Of a stretch of 24,706 bases of DNA, positions 1 to 6,804 are shown piece by piece. Position 1 is the stretch's first letter; every line of letters begins with the position of its first letter. The stretch is from positions 1-24,706 of the IMG/VR virus record IMGVR_UViG_3300034283_003158. One strand, 5' to 3'. The notes under the pieces were generated by a model. The model was not told the DNA's origin and did no database searches. It saw nothing but the letters and a program-made list of their open reading frames with translations. Origin of the DNA: a virus. The translations under genes were made by a program, and so were the position numbers.

Positions 1-522
1 AAACTCATTTAGTCCACGTCCCCACCAAAACCAACAAGCACTGTAAATAGATCCATCTTTGGAACACAACTTATCCGGATCCTGAATCAGTGTGTCATCC
101 TCATAGAGATCCTGACTACAACGAGTATAGTTATCGCGACCAGTGATCTGAATAATTCCGCGACCACGGAATCTCCATCCGTCACCGCTGCTTTCAGGGC
201 CGTTGTTCATGCGACCACCATAGACTCGATTGGCGATTTTTTCTGGTTGTCGTGCATAACCCGCTGTACTTTCTGGAGTGGGAAAGTATTTCCGGAAAAT
301 CTTCTGCAAACCATCAGCACTGTAATTGAGATTTTCCTGCAATACCGTAAACTGTCCACTTTCGTGAGCACACTGAGCCATAAAAGCAGCCACACGAGGC
401 GCAGTGGTGATTTCGTAATCAGGAATAATCTGATCCAGATAATAAAACCACTCATCACATTCTTTGTTGCGTGGCAACATTTTTGCCAAAACTTCAGCAG
501 TAAAATTACATTCAAAAGGCAT
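1..522 (-). CDS. GH19 chitinase-like endolysin, N-terminal part (cut by window edge)
   Basis: The frame is open from an ATG at 522 through position 1, so the first 174 residues are present and the 3' end lies outside the window. The protein has the glycoside hydrolase family 19 pattern: AHESGQF around residues 52-58 with the probable general-acid Glu at 54, then NLNYSADGL, a KYFP segment, IANRVYGGRMNNG and the motif GDGWRFRGRGIIQITGR. Phage members of this family cut peptidoglycan glycan strands at lysis. No signal peptide is visible, so a holin or similar would be needed for export. A good ribosome binding site (AGGAG, about 528-532) precedes the ATG. The gene is divergent from the endonuclease remnant at 556-783. 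Seen: motifs and start. Inferred: lysis role. Confidence 0.86.
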   Translation of the reverse strand, partial: MPFECNFTAEVLAKMLPRNKECDEWFYYLDQIIPDYEITTAPRVAAFMAQCAHESGQFTVLQENLNYSADGLQKIFRKYFPTPESTAGYARQPEKIANRVYGGRMNNGPESSGDGWRFRGRGIIQITGRDNYTRCSQDLYEDDTLIQDPDKLCSKDGSIYSACWFWWGRGLNEF

Positions 523-555
523 AATTGACGCTCCTGTGAGTATTTATTTTGATAG

Positions 556-783
556 GTTCAAAATATTAAAGCACAGATAAATCTGATATCAATAGAATTT
601 TACAAACTAAGCTATGTACTTTGGACCAATGGAACTGATGTAATTTCCAGATATCGCTGCCAAAAAAATCAATTGAAAAAGTGGTTACAAAACTATGACG
701 CTGCACTAAGTGAAAGTGCTAACATGTTCAATCACAAATACAGGCGTTTTTGGGACTGTGGTAATTGGGTTTTAAAATTCTAA
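556..783 (+). pseudogene. 3' remnant of a homing-endonuclease-like gene
   Basis: This short open frame has no plausible start, but its end matches the C-termini of the two large endonucleases in this window. It reads ...YVLWTNGTDVISRYRCQKN... and ends KYRRFWDCGNWVLKF, against WDRVWDCGQDTWIWIA (820-2601) and YDRIWDCGQSTWIWHK (8511-10250). The YW/LW-T-N segment followed by a basic QK stretch also lines up with YWYTNYKQRF in the intact gene. Only about 65-70 residues of C-terminal domain survive. It is not a simple duplicate of the neighbouring endonuclease, since its sequence is quite diverged. Most likely it is what is left of an older element at this locus. Confidence 0.62.
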
Positions 784-793
784 AAGATTCTAA

Positions 794-801
794 CATAAAT
801 A
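794..801 (+). promoter_or_regulatory. late promoter box CATAAATA
   Basis: CATAAATA, one base from the T4 late consensus TATAAATA, lies 18 bases before the ATG at 820. A start about six bases downstream (near 807) would give a short leader containing the GAGG ribosome binding site at 807-810. The window encodes a gp55-type sigma factor that would recognise such boxes. No -35 element is expected for this promoter class. Confidence 0.55.
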
Positions 802-819
802 CACACGAGGATGTAGAGT

Positions 820-2601
820 ATGTTAGAACAAATACAACAAATGGTACAAGAATTGAGTCCCAAAAGTTATGGTAGATGGATCGCCAGCAGACCAGACTTA
901 CTACAATGGATTCAGCAGCAGCAACAAGATCTAAATACAAAATCAATTTCTGAAACTGTGTATTGTGTGATTAATCAGTGCAAACCCACTATGTGTGCTT
1001 GTGGTCAACCTGCTGTGTTCAACTCTGTGGTCAAAGGCTACAGAAAATTTTGCAGCCTAAAGTGCCCACAAAAGGGTCAAAAACACAGCCAAACCGTTCA
1101 ACAAATGTGGACTGATTCTGACAAATTACAGCAGATGGTTGAAAATCGCAAAAAAACTTGTTTGCAAAAGTATGGGGTAGAAAACGCTGCACTACATCCA
1201 GACATCAAAGAAAAGACCCGACAAACTGTGCAAGCAAGATGGGGTGCTGATACTCCGTTTGAAAGTGAAATAGTACAACAAAAAGCTGCACAAACAAATT
1301 TGCAAAAGTATGGCGTGGGAAAGCCACTTCAAAGTAAGGCGATTCAGCAAAAAACTAAAGACAGTTTTAAGCGCAATCATGGATTTGCTAACAAGATGCA
1401 ATTGGCTCGTGCAGCTTGGGAAAATCAGCATGGTGACACTAACCCATTTGAGATTGAAGCAATCAGGAATCGTGCTTTTGATACCATGATGAAAAAATAT
1501 GGAGTTAAGTATGCATTTCAAGATCCCGATTTATTCCAAAAACATGTAAGCACACATTTACAAAATTGGGGTCGTGCTAATAACGCACAAACGCACTTAT
1601 CTGACGAACAATATCAAATATTAAACAACCCTGAACAATTAAAAGCGTTGCTTGAAACAAAATCGTTAAGCCAAGCAAGTGTAGATACTGGTATTAGAAA
1701 ATCCTTAATACAGCGTTATCACGATCGATATCACATGGATGTTATCCCCAAGCAAAGCAGAAGCAGTTTTGAAGACGAAATTTCGAAATTTTTAGATCAG
1801 CACAACATTAGCTATCAGAAAAACAACAGAAAAATTATTGCTCCTCTAGAGTTAGATTTTGTAATAGATGACCGAATTGCTATTGAGTTTAATGGGTTGT
1901 ATTGGCATAGCGAGATTGCTGGTAAAAAACACAGGAAATACCATCAACAAAAAATGCAGCAATGTGAGGCAAAAGGTATTACTTTGCTGACTATTTGGGA
2001 CGACGAGTGGAGTGAAAAATCACAAATTTGTGAATCAGTTATTTTGTCCTACTTAGGTAAAAATCAAAAAATCGCAGCTAGAAAATGTGAAATTAAAGAA
2101 ATCTCCAATGCAGAAATCAAACATTTTATAGATCAAAATCATTTGCAGTCTCACAGTAATGCTAGTGTTAATCTTGCGTTATTTTATGAAGATCGTATTG
2201 TTTGCGCAATGACGTTTGCTCATTCACGTTATAACAAAAATGTAGAATGGGAATTGCTTAGAGCTGTTAGTGAAATAGGATGTGTTGTACAAGGTGGAAT
2301 GAGTAAGTTATGGAATCACTTTGTTAAAAATTATGCACCTAAATCAGTGGTGAGTTACTGTGATCGCAGATGGTTTACTGGAGGTATTTACGATCAATTA
2401 GGGTTTATAAAGAAAGTGAGCGGTGAGCCCACATATTGGTATACCAATTACAAACAACGTTTTCATCGAAGCGGTTTCACAAAGAAATCGTTAATTGACC
2501 GTGGCGCGGATGCTAATTTGTCTGAATGGAGGATCATGCAGCAATCTAAATGGGATCGAGTTTGGGATTGTGGTCAGGATACCTGGATTTGGATTGCATA
2601 A
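820..2601 (+). CDS. Large homing-type endonuclease (KYG-repeat, PD-(D/E)XK/Vsr-like core)
   Basis: 593 residues. The N-terminus carries a Cys cluster (CACGQP, then CSLKCP) that may bind zinc. Residues about 115-245 hold repeated KYGV-x(8)-I-x-x-K units, typical of modular DNA-binding regions in phage homing enzymes, followed by a helix-turn-helix-like stretch (LSQASVDTGIRKSLIQRY). The nuclease core is FEDEISKFL...LELDFVI...IAIEFNGLYWHSE, with acidic residues and a His arranged as in PD-(D/E)XK/Vsr-like (EDxHD) enzymes. The last 170 residues resemble a GNAT-like fold (MTFAHSRYN, SYCDRRWFTGGIYDQLGF) and end in the WDCGQDTWIW motif. It has its own late promoter and GAGG site, and sits alone on the + strand between the endolysin and capsid genes, as a free-standing homing gene would. 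A homologue lies at 8511-10250. Fold assignments are inferred from motifs. Confidence 0.78.
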   Translation: MLEQIQQMVQELSPKSYGRWIASRPDLLQWIQQQQQDLNTKSISETVYCVINQCKPTMCACGQPAVFNSVVKGYRKFCSLKCPQKGQKHSQTVQQMWTDSDKLQQMVENRKKTCLQKYGVENAALHPDIKEKTRQTVQARWGADTPFESEIVQQKAAQTNLQKYGVGKPLQSKAIQQKTKDSFKRNHGFANKMQLARAAWENQHGDTNPFEIEAIRNRAFDTMMKKYGVKYAFQDPDLFQKHVSTHLQNWGRANNAQTHLSDEQYQILNNPEQLKALLETKSLSQASVDTGIRKSLIQRYHDRYHMDVIPKQSRSSFEDEISKFLDQHNISYQKNNRKIIAPLELDFVIDDRIAIEFNGLYWHSEIAGKKHRKYHQQKMQQCEAKGITLLTIWDDEWSEKSQICESVILSYLGKNQKIAARKCEIKEISNAEIKHFIDQNHLQSHSNASVNLALFYEDRIVCAMTFAHSRYNKNVEWELLRAVSEIGCVVQGGMSKLWNHFVKNYAPKSVVSYCDRRWFTGGIYDQLGFIKKVSGEPTYWYTNYKQRFHRSGFTKKSLIDRGADANLSEWRIMQQSKWDRVWDCGQDTWIWIA

Positions 2602-2615
2602 TTAAAATTTAACCA

Positions 2616-2650
2616 CAAAAAGCCGCCCATTGCTGGGCGGCTTTTGTTTT
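2616..2650. terminator. Bidirectional hairpin terminator
   Basis: AAAAGCCGCCC-ATTGCT-GGGCGGCTTTT forms a GC-rich perfect stem flanked by A- and T-runs on both sides. It lies between the converging endonuclease (ends 2601, +) and capsid gene (ends 2667, -), so it can stop transcripts from both directions. Confidence 0.9.
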
Positions 2651-2666
2651 TGAGGTATTAACTCGG

Positions 2667-3851
2667 TTAGATGAAGCTGATGTTGCTCATTGTGATTTCA
2701 CCAACATAATCACCGGCATTACCCAGTGATGATGCTGTATTGGTTAGTTCCACATAACCATAACGTGTCATGAAGCTCACAACTGGTTCAAAGCTGCTGG
2801 GATCCAACACAACGCCACTGCTCATCAATGGGATGTATGGGCAGTAGAACGCAGCAGCATCGCTTTCGCTAGCACCCTTGTATCCTACCAGCACAGCAGT
2901 ATTATCGCTAGCATAAGTGTCAACGTAAACCTTCATTGCACCGTTCAAAGTACCAACAAACTTGGTGTTAGTTGGGGCTTCGAAAGTACCTTCAGTTGTA
3001 CGAGCAAATGCTGAAGTTGTTGCGCTCTGGAGCACAGTGAGAGCCTGTGGGCTCACAACTGCCCAGTTACCAGCACCACGGCGGGTGCGCTGAGCAATCT
3101 TGTTAGCAACGCGGTTGATCAACACAGCCAGGGCGGCATGTTCGTCACCAACAAATGTTGCAGTACCACTTACATTCAACTGGTTGAAAACTTCTTCAGT
3201 TGCAGCCAGGGCACGCAGGCTACCCAGGATTTCCTGATCGATTTCAGCAGTGATTTCCTGAGCCAGGGCTGCCATGATTTCGGCTTCCACGTCAATGCCG
3301 TGCATAGCCTGTGCATCCTGAGCAGCTTCAAATGTCCAACGTGCGCTCAGCTTGCGAGTCTTGGCTTCCACCATCTGCTTCAGGATCTGAACGTTCAGCT
3401 TGCTTCCAGCAACGCCTTCAAGTGCGCTGGTAGTAGCAGCCTTGCCAGTGGCAGTGCTGCCGCTGTAAGCAGTGGCAATCTTGAATGGGCTCAGTGCTTC
3501 GTCACCAGCAGTGGTGTCGGTGTCGAATGGAGCACTGGCTGTGCTGTTTACACTTTCAGCGTAGCGAACACGCAGAGTGTGGATCTGACCCACAGGGCCA
3601 GTCATGGGCTGGACGCCCACGATTTCATTAGCAATAACAGTGGGCATCACACGGCGGATGACTGGTAGAATCACGCGATTCAGCGTAGCGATGTTACCAG
3701 CAGCAGTTGCTCCAGTACCAGCAGTTTCCACCAAATACTTGCGAGTATTTTCCAGCACCACACTCATGTTGTTGCGGCGAGTTCCCTGCAAGCCTTCTAG
3801 CAGGGCGTCCTTGGTGTCATTCCAACGACCTTCCAATAAAATGTTACCCAT
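2667..3851 (-). CDS. 23: Major capsid protein (T4 gp23-like)
   Basis: 394 residues, the shell-forming protein of the T4-like head. The region LNRVILPVIRRVMPTVIANE followed by IVGVQPMTGPVGQIHTLRVRYAE is the family signature at residues about 58-105. The C-terminal part (YGYVELTNTASSLGN) is also typical. It is shorter than T4 gp23 (521 residues). A sequence KYLVE|TAGTG near residue 42 fits the T4 prohead protease rule (I/L-x-E), suggesting removal of an N-terminal delta piece by the protease encoded at 4969-5607. The ATG is preceded by AAGGAGA, and it is the last gene of the head cassette, closed by the hairpin at 2616-2650. The symbol follows T4 numbering. Confidence 0.93.
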   Translation of the reverse strand: MGNILLEGRWNDTKDALLEGLQGTRRNNMSVVLENTRKYLVETAGTGATAAGNIATLNRVILPVIRRVMPTVIANEIVGVQPMTGPVGQIHTLRVRYAESVNSTASAPFDTDTTAGDEALSPFKIATAYSGSTATGKAATTSALEGVAGSKLNVQILKQMVEAKTRKLSARWTFEAAQDAQAMHGIDVEAEIMAALAQEITAEIDQEILGSLRALAATEEVFNQLNVSGTATFVGDEHAALAVLINRVANKIAQRTRRGAGNWAVVSPQALTVLQSATTSAFARTTEGTFEAPTNTKFVGTLNGAMKVYVDTYASDNTAVLVGYKGASESDAAAFYCPYIPLMSSGVVLDPSSFEPVVSFMTRYGYVELTNTASSLGNAGDYVGEITMSNISFI

Positions 3852-3864
3852 TTTCTAATTCTCC

Positions 3865-4959
3865 TTAAGAATTTAACCCTGCCAGGCGTTTGATGTCGAT
3901 AATGTTGTTCTTATCTTCATTGTTCTTGGCAGTCTTGTTGCCTGTGACTTCGGTCTTACCTTCAGTAATAACAGTTTTCTTACTGGTTACTTTGTGGTCT
4001 TCATTTAGCACAGCAGGCAGATACTTGTCGAAAGCAGTGCGCAAATTGGCTGTTTTAACACTTTCCAAGAGTTCCTTCATCACGGTTTTCTTCTCACGGT
4101 TTAGTGGTGCCAACAGTTCATTCAACACTGTTTCACGTTCACGACGTTCATTGAGTGCGCGAATTTCTTTCATTTTGCTTTCCAGCACAGATTGCTTGTC
4201 AGCAACTATCTGTTCAGCTTTGGCTAGTTTTACGTCTTTCTGTTTGATAATTCCGTACAGTTTACGCAATTCAGCACTTTCGTTCAGTTGTGTATTGCTG
4301 AACTCACTAGCAAATGCTTCGAAAATTTTACGACCAAAGTTGTTTTGTTTGGCCTCTGTAATGTCTTCTCTGAGTTGTGACATTTCAGCCTTGAGGTGTT
4401 TGGTAACTGCTTCTTCAACAGCACGGCTGCTGCGAGAAACAAACTTCTTCTTGAGATCGTTCAACTGATTCTTGGCTTCAGCTACCAAACGCACCTTGGT
4501 TTCCACCACAGCACGCTTGTCCTGAGCAAATTCAGTGATTTCTTCAGCCAATGCCTGGAACACAAAGTTCTCCAACTTTGCTACAGCTTCCTGCATCTGC
4601 TTGCGATCTCGGCGGAATTCTGTAATTTCTTCAGCTAACTTATTGGTCAAAAACTGTTCAAATCGTGAACTTTTCTGTTTCATTTCGTTCACTACACGAA
4701 CTCGGTGTTCAGCAATGGCCTTTTTGTCAGCTTGAAATTCAGCAATTTCATCCTGAAGAGTTTCAGTTACCATCTTATCAAGAGCTTCAACCATCACGCT
4801 TTTATCGTGTTCATAACGGCCAGCAAATTCTTCACGAATTTCTGCACGAATGGCTTCACGTGCTTCAGTCAGCTTGGCTTCCCAGGCTTCGTTGATTGCA
4901 CTTCGAGTTTCTTCGTTTAATACACCGCTATCCAGCAATGGTTTTAGAGCTTCAAGCAT
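3865..4959 (-). CDS. 22: Prohead core scaffold protein (T4 gp22-like)
   Basis: 364 residues, almost entirely charged heptad-like helix. The phrases EEITEFRRDRKQM and EEITEFAQDKRAV recur with a period of about 45 residues through positions 70-200, giving a repeated coiled coil. The C-terminus (ELLESVKTANLRTAFDKYLPAVLNE) is the conserved end of gp22-type scaffolds. It forms the internal core on which the capsid assembles and is then degraded by the prohead protease. It lies between protease and major capsid genes, the T4 order 21-22-23. A GGAG site precedes the ATG. A low-complexity Lys/Asn/Thr tail follows the conserved part. Family call rests on context, coiled coil and C-terminal motif. Confidence 0.85.
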   Translation of the reverse strand: MLEALKPLLDSGVLNEETRSAINEAWEAKLTEAREAIRAEIREEFAGRYEHDKSVMVEALDKMVTETLQDEIAEFQADKKAIAEHRVRVVNEMKQKSSRFEQFLTNKLAEEITEFRRDRKQMQEAVAKLENFVFQALAEEITEFAQDKRAVVETKVRLVAEAKNQLNDLKKKFVSRSSRAVEEAVTKHLKAEMSQLREDITEAKQNNFGRKIFEAFASEFSNTQLNESAELRKLYGIIKQKDVKLAKAEQIVADKQSVLESKMKEIRALNERRERETVLNELLAPLNREKKTVMKELLESVKTANLRTAFDKYLPAVLNEDHKVTSKKTVITEGKTEVTGNKTAKNNEDKNNIIDIKRLAGLNS

Positions 4960-4968
4960 GGTATTCTC

Positions 4969-5607
4969 CTACAATTTTAAATCTTGAATCAACTTTACTA
5001 TTTCATTTTTGAAATACTTTTGTACTCTTGGGTCTTGCACTGATTCCTGTGCCATACCCCAAATCTTGTTTCCACCACGCATATTCATTAGGCTTTCATA
5101 TATGGCTTTTGGGTATGCATGGGGAGCACTGGGTTGGGCTACTACGTCCACAGTAATGATTTCAAAATCACTAACATGACCGTTACTTTCGTTAACATTA
5201 CCACTACCTCGACTACTAACACCCAACTTTACGCCTGACTCTGTCATGGTTTTTACTAAATTTCCCATGGGAGTTGGCAAAATCTTTAATTTACCAATAC
5301 CACGACTACCTTCCATGTAAATCTCAGTAATCATATGACTCACACGGTCCAAGTTAATTTTAAGATCACTAGGGTGATCTAACTCTCCCAACACACCACC
5401 ATGCTCTCGTATCTGTTCGTTAAGTGTCTTAACAGCTTTGGCAATTTCATGTGCTGGATAAATTCTCTGATTGGCATTTCTGACATCACCTTCAATAAAG
5501 ATGCCCTTCATGTACAAATTTTTACCACCCTGAGCTTCGTCCACAGACTCCAATGTAACACTGGCGGTAGTGGGATTCATGTATTCATATAGTGGTGTTT
5601 TATTCAT
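4969..5607 (-). CDS. 21: Prohead core maturation protease (T4 gp21-like)
   Basis: 212 residues, the same length as T4 gp21. Serine protease of the herpesvirus-assemblin type that cleaves scaffold and capsid proteins inside the prohead. Visible elements: GIFIEGDVRNANQRIYP near residues 35-51, ELDHPSDLKINL with the probable catalytic His at 78, GVKLGVSSRGSGNV with the probable catalytic Ser at 131/132, and FEIITVDVVAQPSAPHA near 148-164. It lies directly upstream of the scaffold gene (9-base gap). An AGGA site precedes the ATG. Nothing is missing or broken. Confidence 0.93.
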   Translation of the reverse strand: MNKTPLYEYMNPTTASVTLESVDEAQGGKNLYMKGIFIEGDVRNANQRIYPAHEIAKAVKTLNEQIREHGGVLGELDHPSDLKINLDRVSHMITEIYMEGSRGIGKLKILPTPMGNLVKTMTESGVKLGVSSRGSGNVNESNGHVSDFEIITVDVVAQPSAPHAYPKAIYESLMNMRGGNKIWGMAQESVQDPRVQKYFKNEIVKLIQDLKL

Positions 5608-5628
5608 TTATCTGAATCCTTTTACTCT

Positions 5629-5660
5629 TAAAGGCAGGGTGGTTTAATACCCTGCCTTTA
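5629..5660. other. Perfect 12-bp stem-loop between core protein and protease genes
   Basis: TAAAGGCAGGGT and ACCCTGCCTTTA pair perfectly around an 8-base loop. There is no T-run after the stem on the minus strand, so it is a poor intrinsic terminator for the head operon. It sits between the stop of the acidic core protein (5685) and the ribosome binding site of the protease gene, where an RNA processing or stability element is plausible. Confidence 0.6.
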
Positions 5661-5684
5661 CAGTACGAAGTCATTGCGGAGTTG

Positions 5685-6491
5685 TTATTTCTTTGTGCGT
5701 GGTTTACGTGATTCTAGTACGCTGTCCTTGTTGGTTCCAGCTACTTCTTTAGATACGGGCTTTGGAGCTTGGCTCTTGAATGCAACCTTGCCAGCAGCTT
5801 TGGGATCATTTACGCCCATGGGCTTGGCGCTGGGAGCAGTACGGCCTTTTTCAGTTCCGCCCTTAACGATGTTAGCAGTAGTACCGCCCATGTCGTTCTT
5901 TTTAGCCACAGTGCTGTGCTTGTTAACAGAACCTTCTTCACTAGTTACAGGCTTGGGGGCTTTTTCGGTGTATTCGCGAATAAAGGCTTCTTCAACTTCT
6001 TCTTCCTCTTCTTCGCCTTCCTCTTCGTCTTCGTCTTCTTCATCACTCATGTCTTCATCATCTTGTTTGCTCATGAGTTCACGAAATTGTTCTTCAAGTT
6101 CTGCCATTGCGTCTTCTAAGCTAACTACGCGGTCTTCCATGTCTCCGTCGTCGTCGCCCATGTCGTCGCCCATGTCGTCGCCCATGTCGTCACCTTCGGG
6201 TTCCATGTCGTCGCCCATGTCGTCGCCCATGTCGTCACCTTCGGGTTCCATGTCGTGATCCATGTCGTCACCTTCGGGTTCCATGTCAGCTTCCATAGTG
6301 AAATTGTCTACTTCTTCGGTTTCTACTTCATCAATAAATTCACCAACTCCTTCTTCCATTTCTTCTTCTTGTTCAAAAGATTCATAGATGTTGCGGCTCT
6401 TGGCTACAACAATTTCGTGAAAAAGTTTGCGAGCATTGGTTTCATCACTGTTAATGATGTATTCAATTAGCTTTTCAAAATTACGTGACAT
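5685..6491 (-). CDS. Acidic prohead core protein (T4 gp67/gp68-like)
   Basis: 268 residues from the ATG at 6491. That start is chosen because AAGGAG ends six bases before it; an in-frame TTG at 6506 would place this site inside the gene. The N-terminus (NFEKLIEYIINSDETNARKL then FHEIVVAKSRNIYE) matches small core proteins coded between portal and protease in T4-like phages. The middle is a very acidic tract made of MGDD/MEPEGDD repeats (about 6147-6290) followed by Asp/Glu runs. The C-terminal third is basic, rich in Lys, Ala and Pro, and ends RKPRTKK. It is probably a scaffold-core component. Whether it equals gp67 or gp68 cannot be decided here. Confidence 0.72.
   Translation of the reverse strand: MSRNFEKLIEYIINSDETNARKLFHEIVVAKSRNIYESFEQEEEMEEGVGEFIDEVETEEVDNFTMEADMEPEGDDMDHDMEPEGDDMGDDMGDDMEPEGDDMGDDMGDDMGDDDGDMEDRVVSLEDAMAELEEQFRELMSKQDDEDMSDEEDEDEEEGEEEEEEVEEAFIREYTEKAPKPVTSEEGSVNKHSTVAKKNDMGGTTANIVKGGTEKGRTAPSAKPMGVNDPKAAGKVAFKSQAPKPVSKEVAGTNKDSVLESRKPRTKK
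6147..6290. repeat. In-frame short tandem repeats coding MGDD / MEPEGDD
   Basis: The 12-base unit CCCATGTCGTCG and a longer unit containing ACCTTCGGGTTCCATG alternate several times. On the minus strand they code GDDM and EPEGDDM. The near-identity of units at base level points to recent slippage or unequal exchange. Confidence 0.85.
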
Positions 6492-6578
6492 AGTTTCTCC
6501 TTGCAATGATTCGTAATGGTATTTACAACAAACAGAAATAAACTAGTACTTTAAGCAGAAAAAACAGCATTTTCTGAT

Positions 6579-6791
6579 TTAAGCAGTGGCTTTGGGTTTA
6601 TACTGGCGCTGAACGTCCGCCATTCTTTTTTCTTCTTCGTATTTTCGAACGTCATTCATCATTCTCAAACTGTTGATGTGAGCTAGAGTAAGGCGAGTTT
6701 TACGAAGATCACTGAGTGTTGGGATTGAATGATCCTGCTGTGCATCATTAAACCCTAGTACTGATTTGTCATAAATTTCTGCAAGTAACAT
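6579..6791 (-). CDS. Small conserved protein between portal and core genes
   Basis: 70 residues, basic and helical: STLS-like PTLSDLRKTRLTLAHINSLR then MMNDVRKYEEEKRMADVQRQY. Similar small proteins occur at this site next to the portal gene in environmental T4-like phages, where they are usually unnamed. It is not acidic, so it does not look like T4 gp67 itself. The portal stop codon is nine bases upstream. A TATAAATA box ends exactly five bases before the ATG. No strong ribosome binding site lies at normal distance; a GAGG about 13 bases upstream is the only candidate. Probably a minor head or portal assembly protein, function unproven. Confidence 0.7.
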   Translation of the reverse strand: MLLAEIYDKSVLGFNDAQQDHSIPTLSDLRKTRLTLAHINSLRMMNDVRKYEEEKRMADVQRQYKPKATA

Positions 6792-6796
6792 AAAAT

Positions 6797-6804
6797 TATT
6801 TATA
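6797..6804 (-). promoter_or_regulatory. Late promoter box TATAAATA overlapping the portal stop codon
   Basis: A perfect T4 late consensus on the minus strand. It includes the portal TAA stop (6800-6802) and ends five bases before the ATG at 6791. With the T4 spacing, transcription would begin at or next to the A of that ATG, so a late transcript would be leaderless. Confidence 0.5.

Noticed and set aside
207-528. Two ORFs of about 100 codons on either strand at the left end
   Set aside because: They overlap the open GH19 frame (1-522, -), which has clear motifs and an RBS; these are shadows.
3138-3858. + strand frames of 176 and 84 codons across the capsid gene
   Set aside because: No motifs, no RBS, fully antisense to the gp23-like gene.
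5674-6258. Serine-rich 194-codon frame on the + strand
   Set aside because: It is the antisense image of the Asp/Glu-rich repeat tract of the minus-strand core protein, which has a good RBS and family motifs.
6147-6290. CRISPR-like array from the regular CCCATGTCGTCG units
   Set aside because: Units are 12 bases without spacers, in frame, and code a GDDM/EPEGDD protein repeat.
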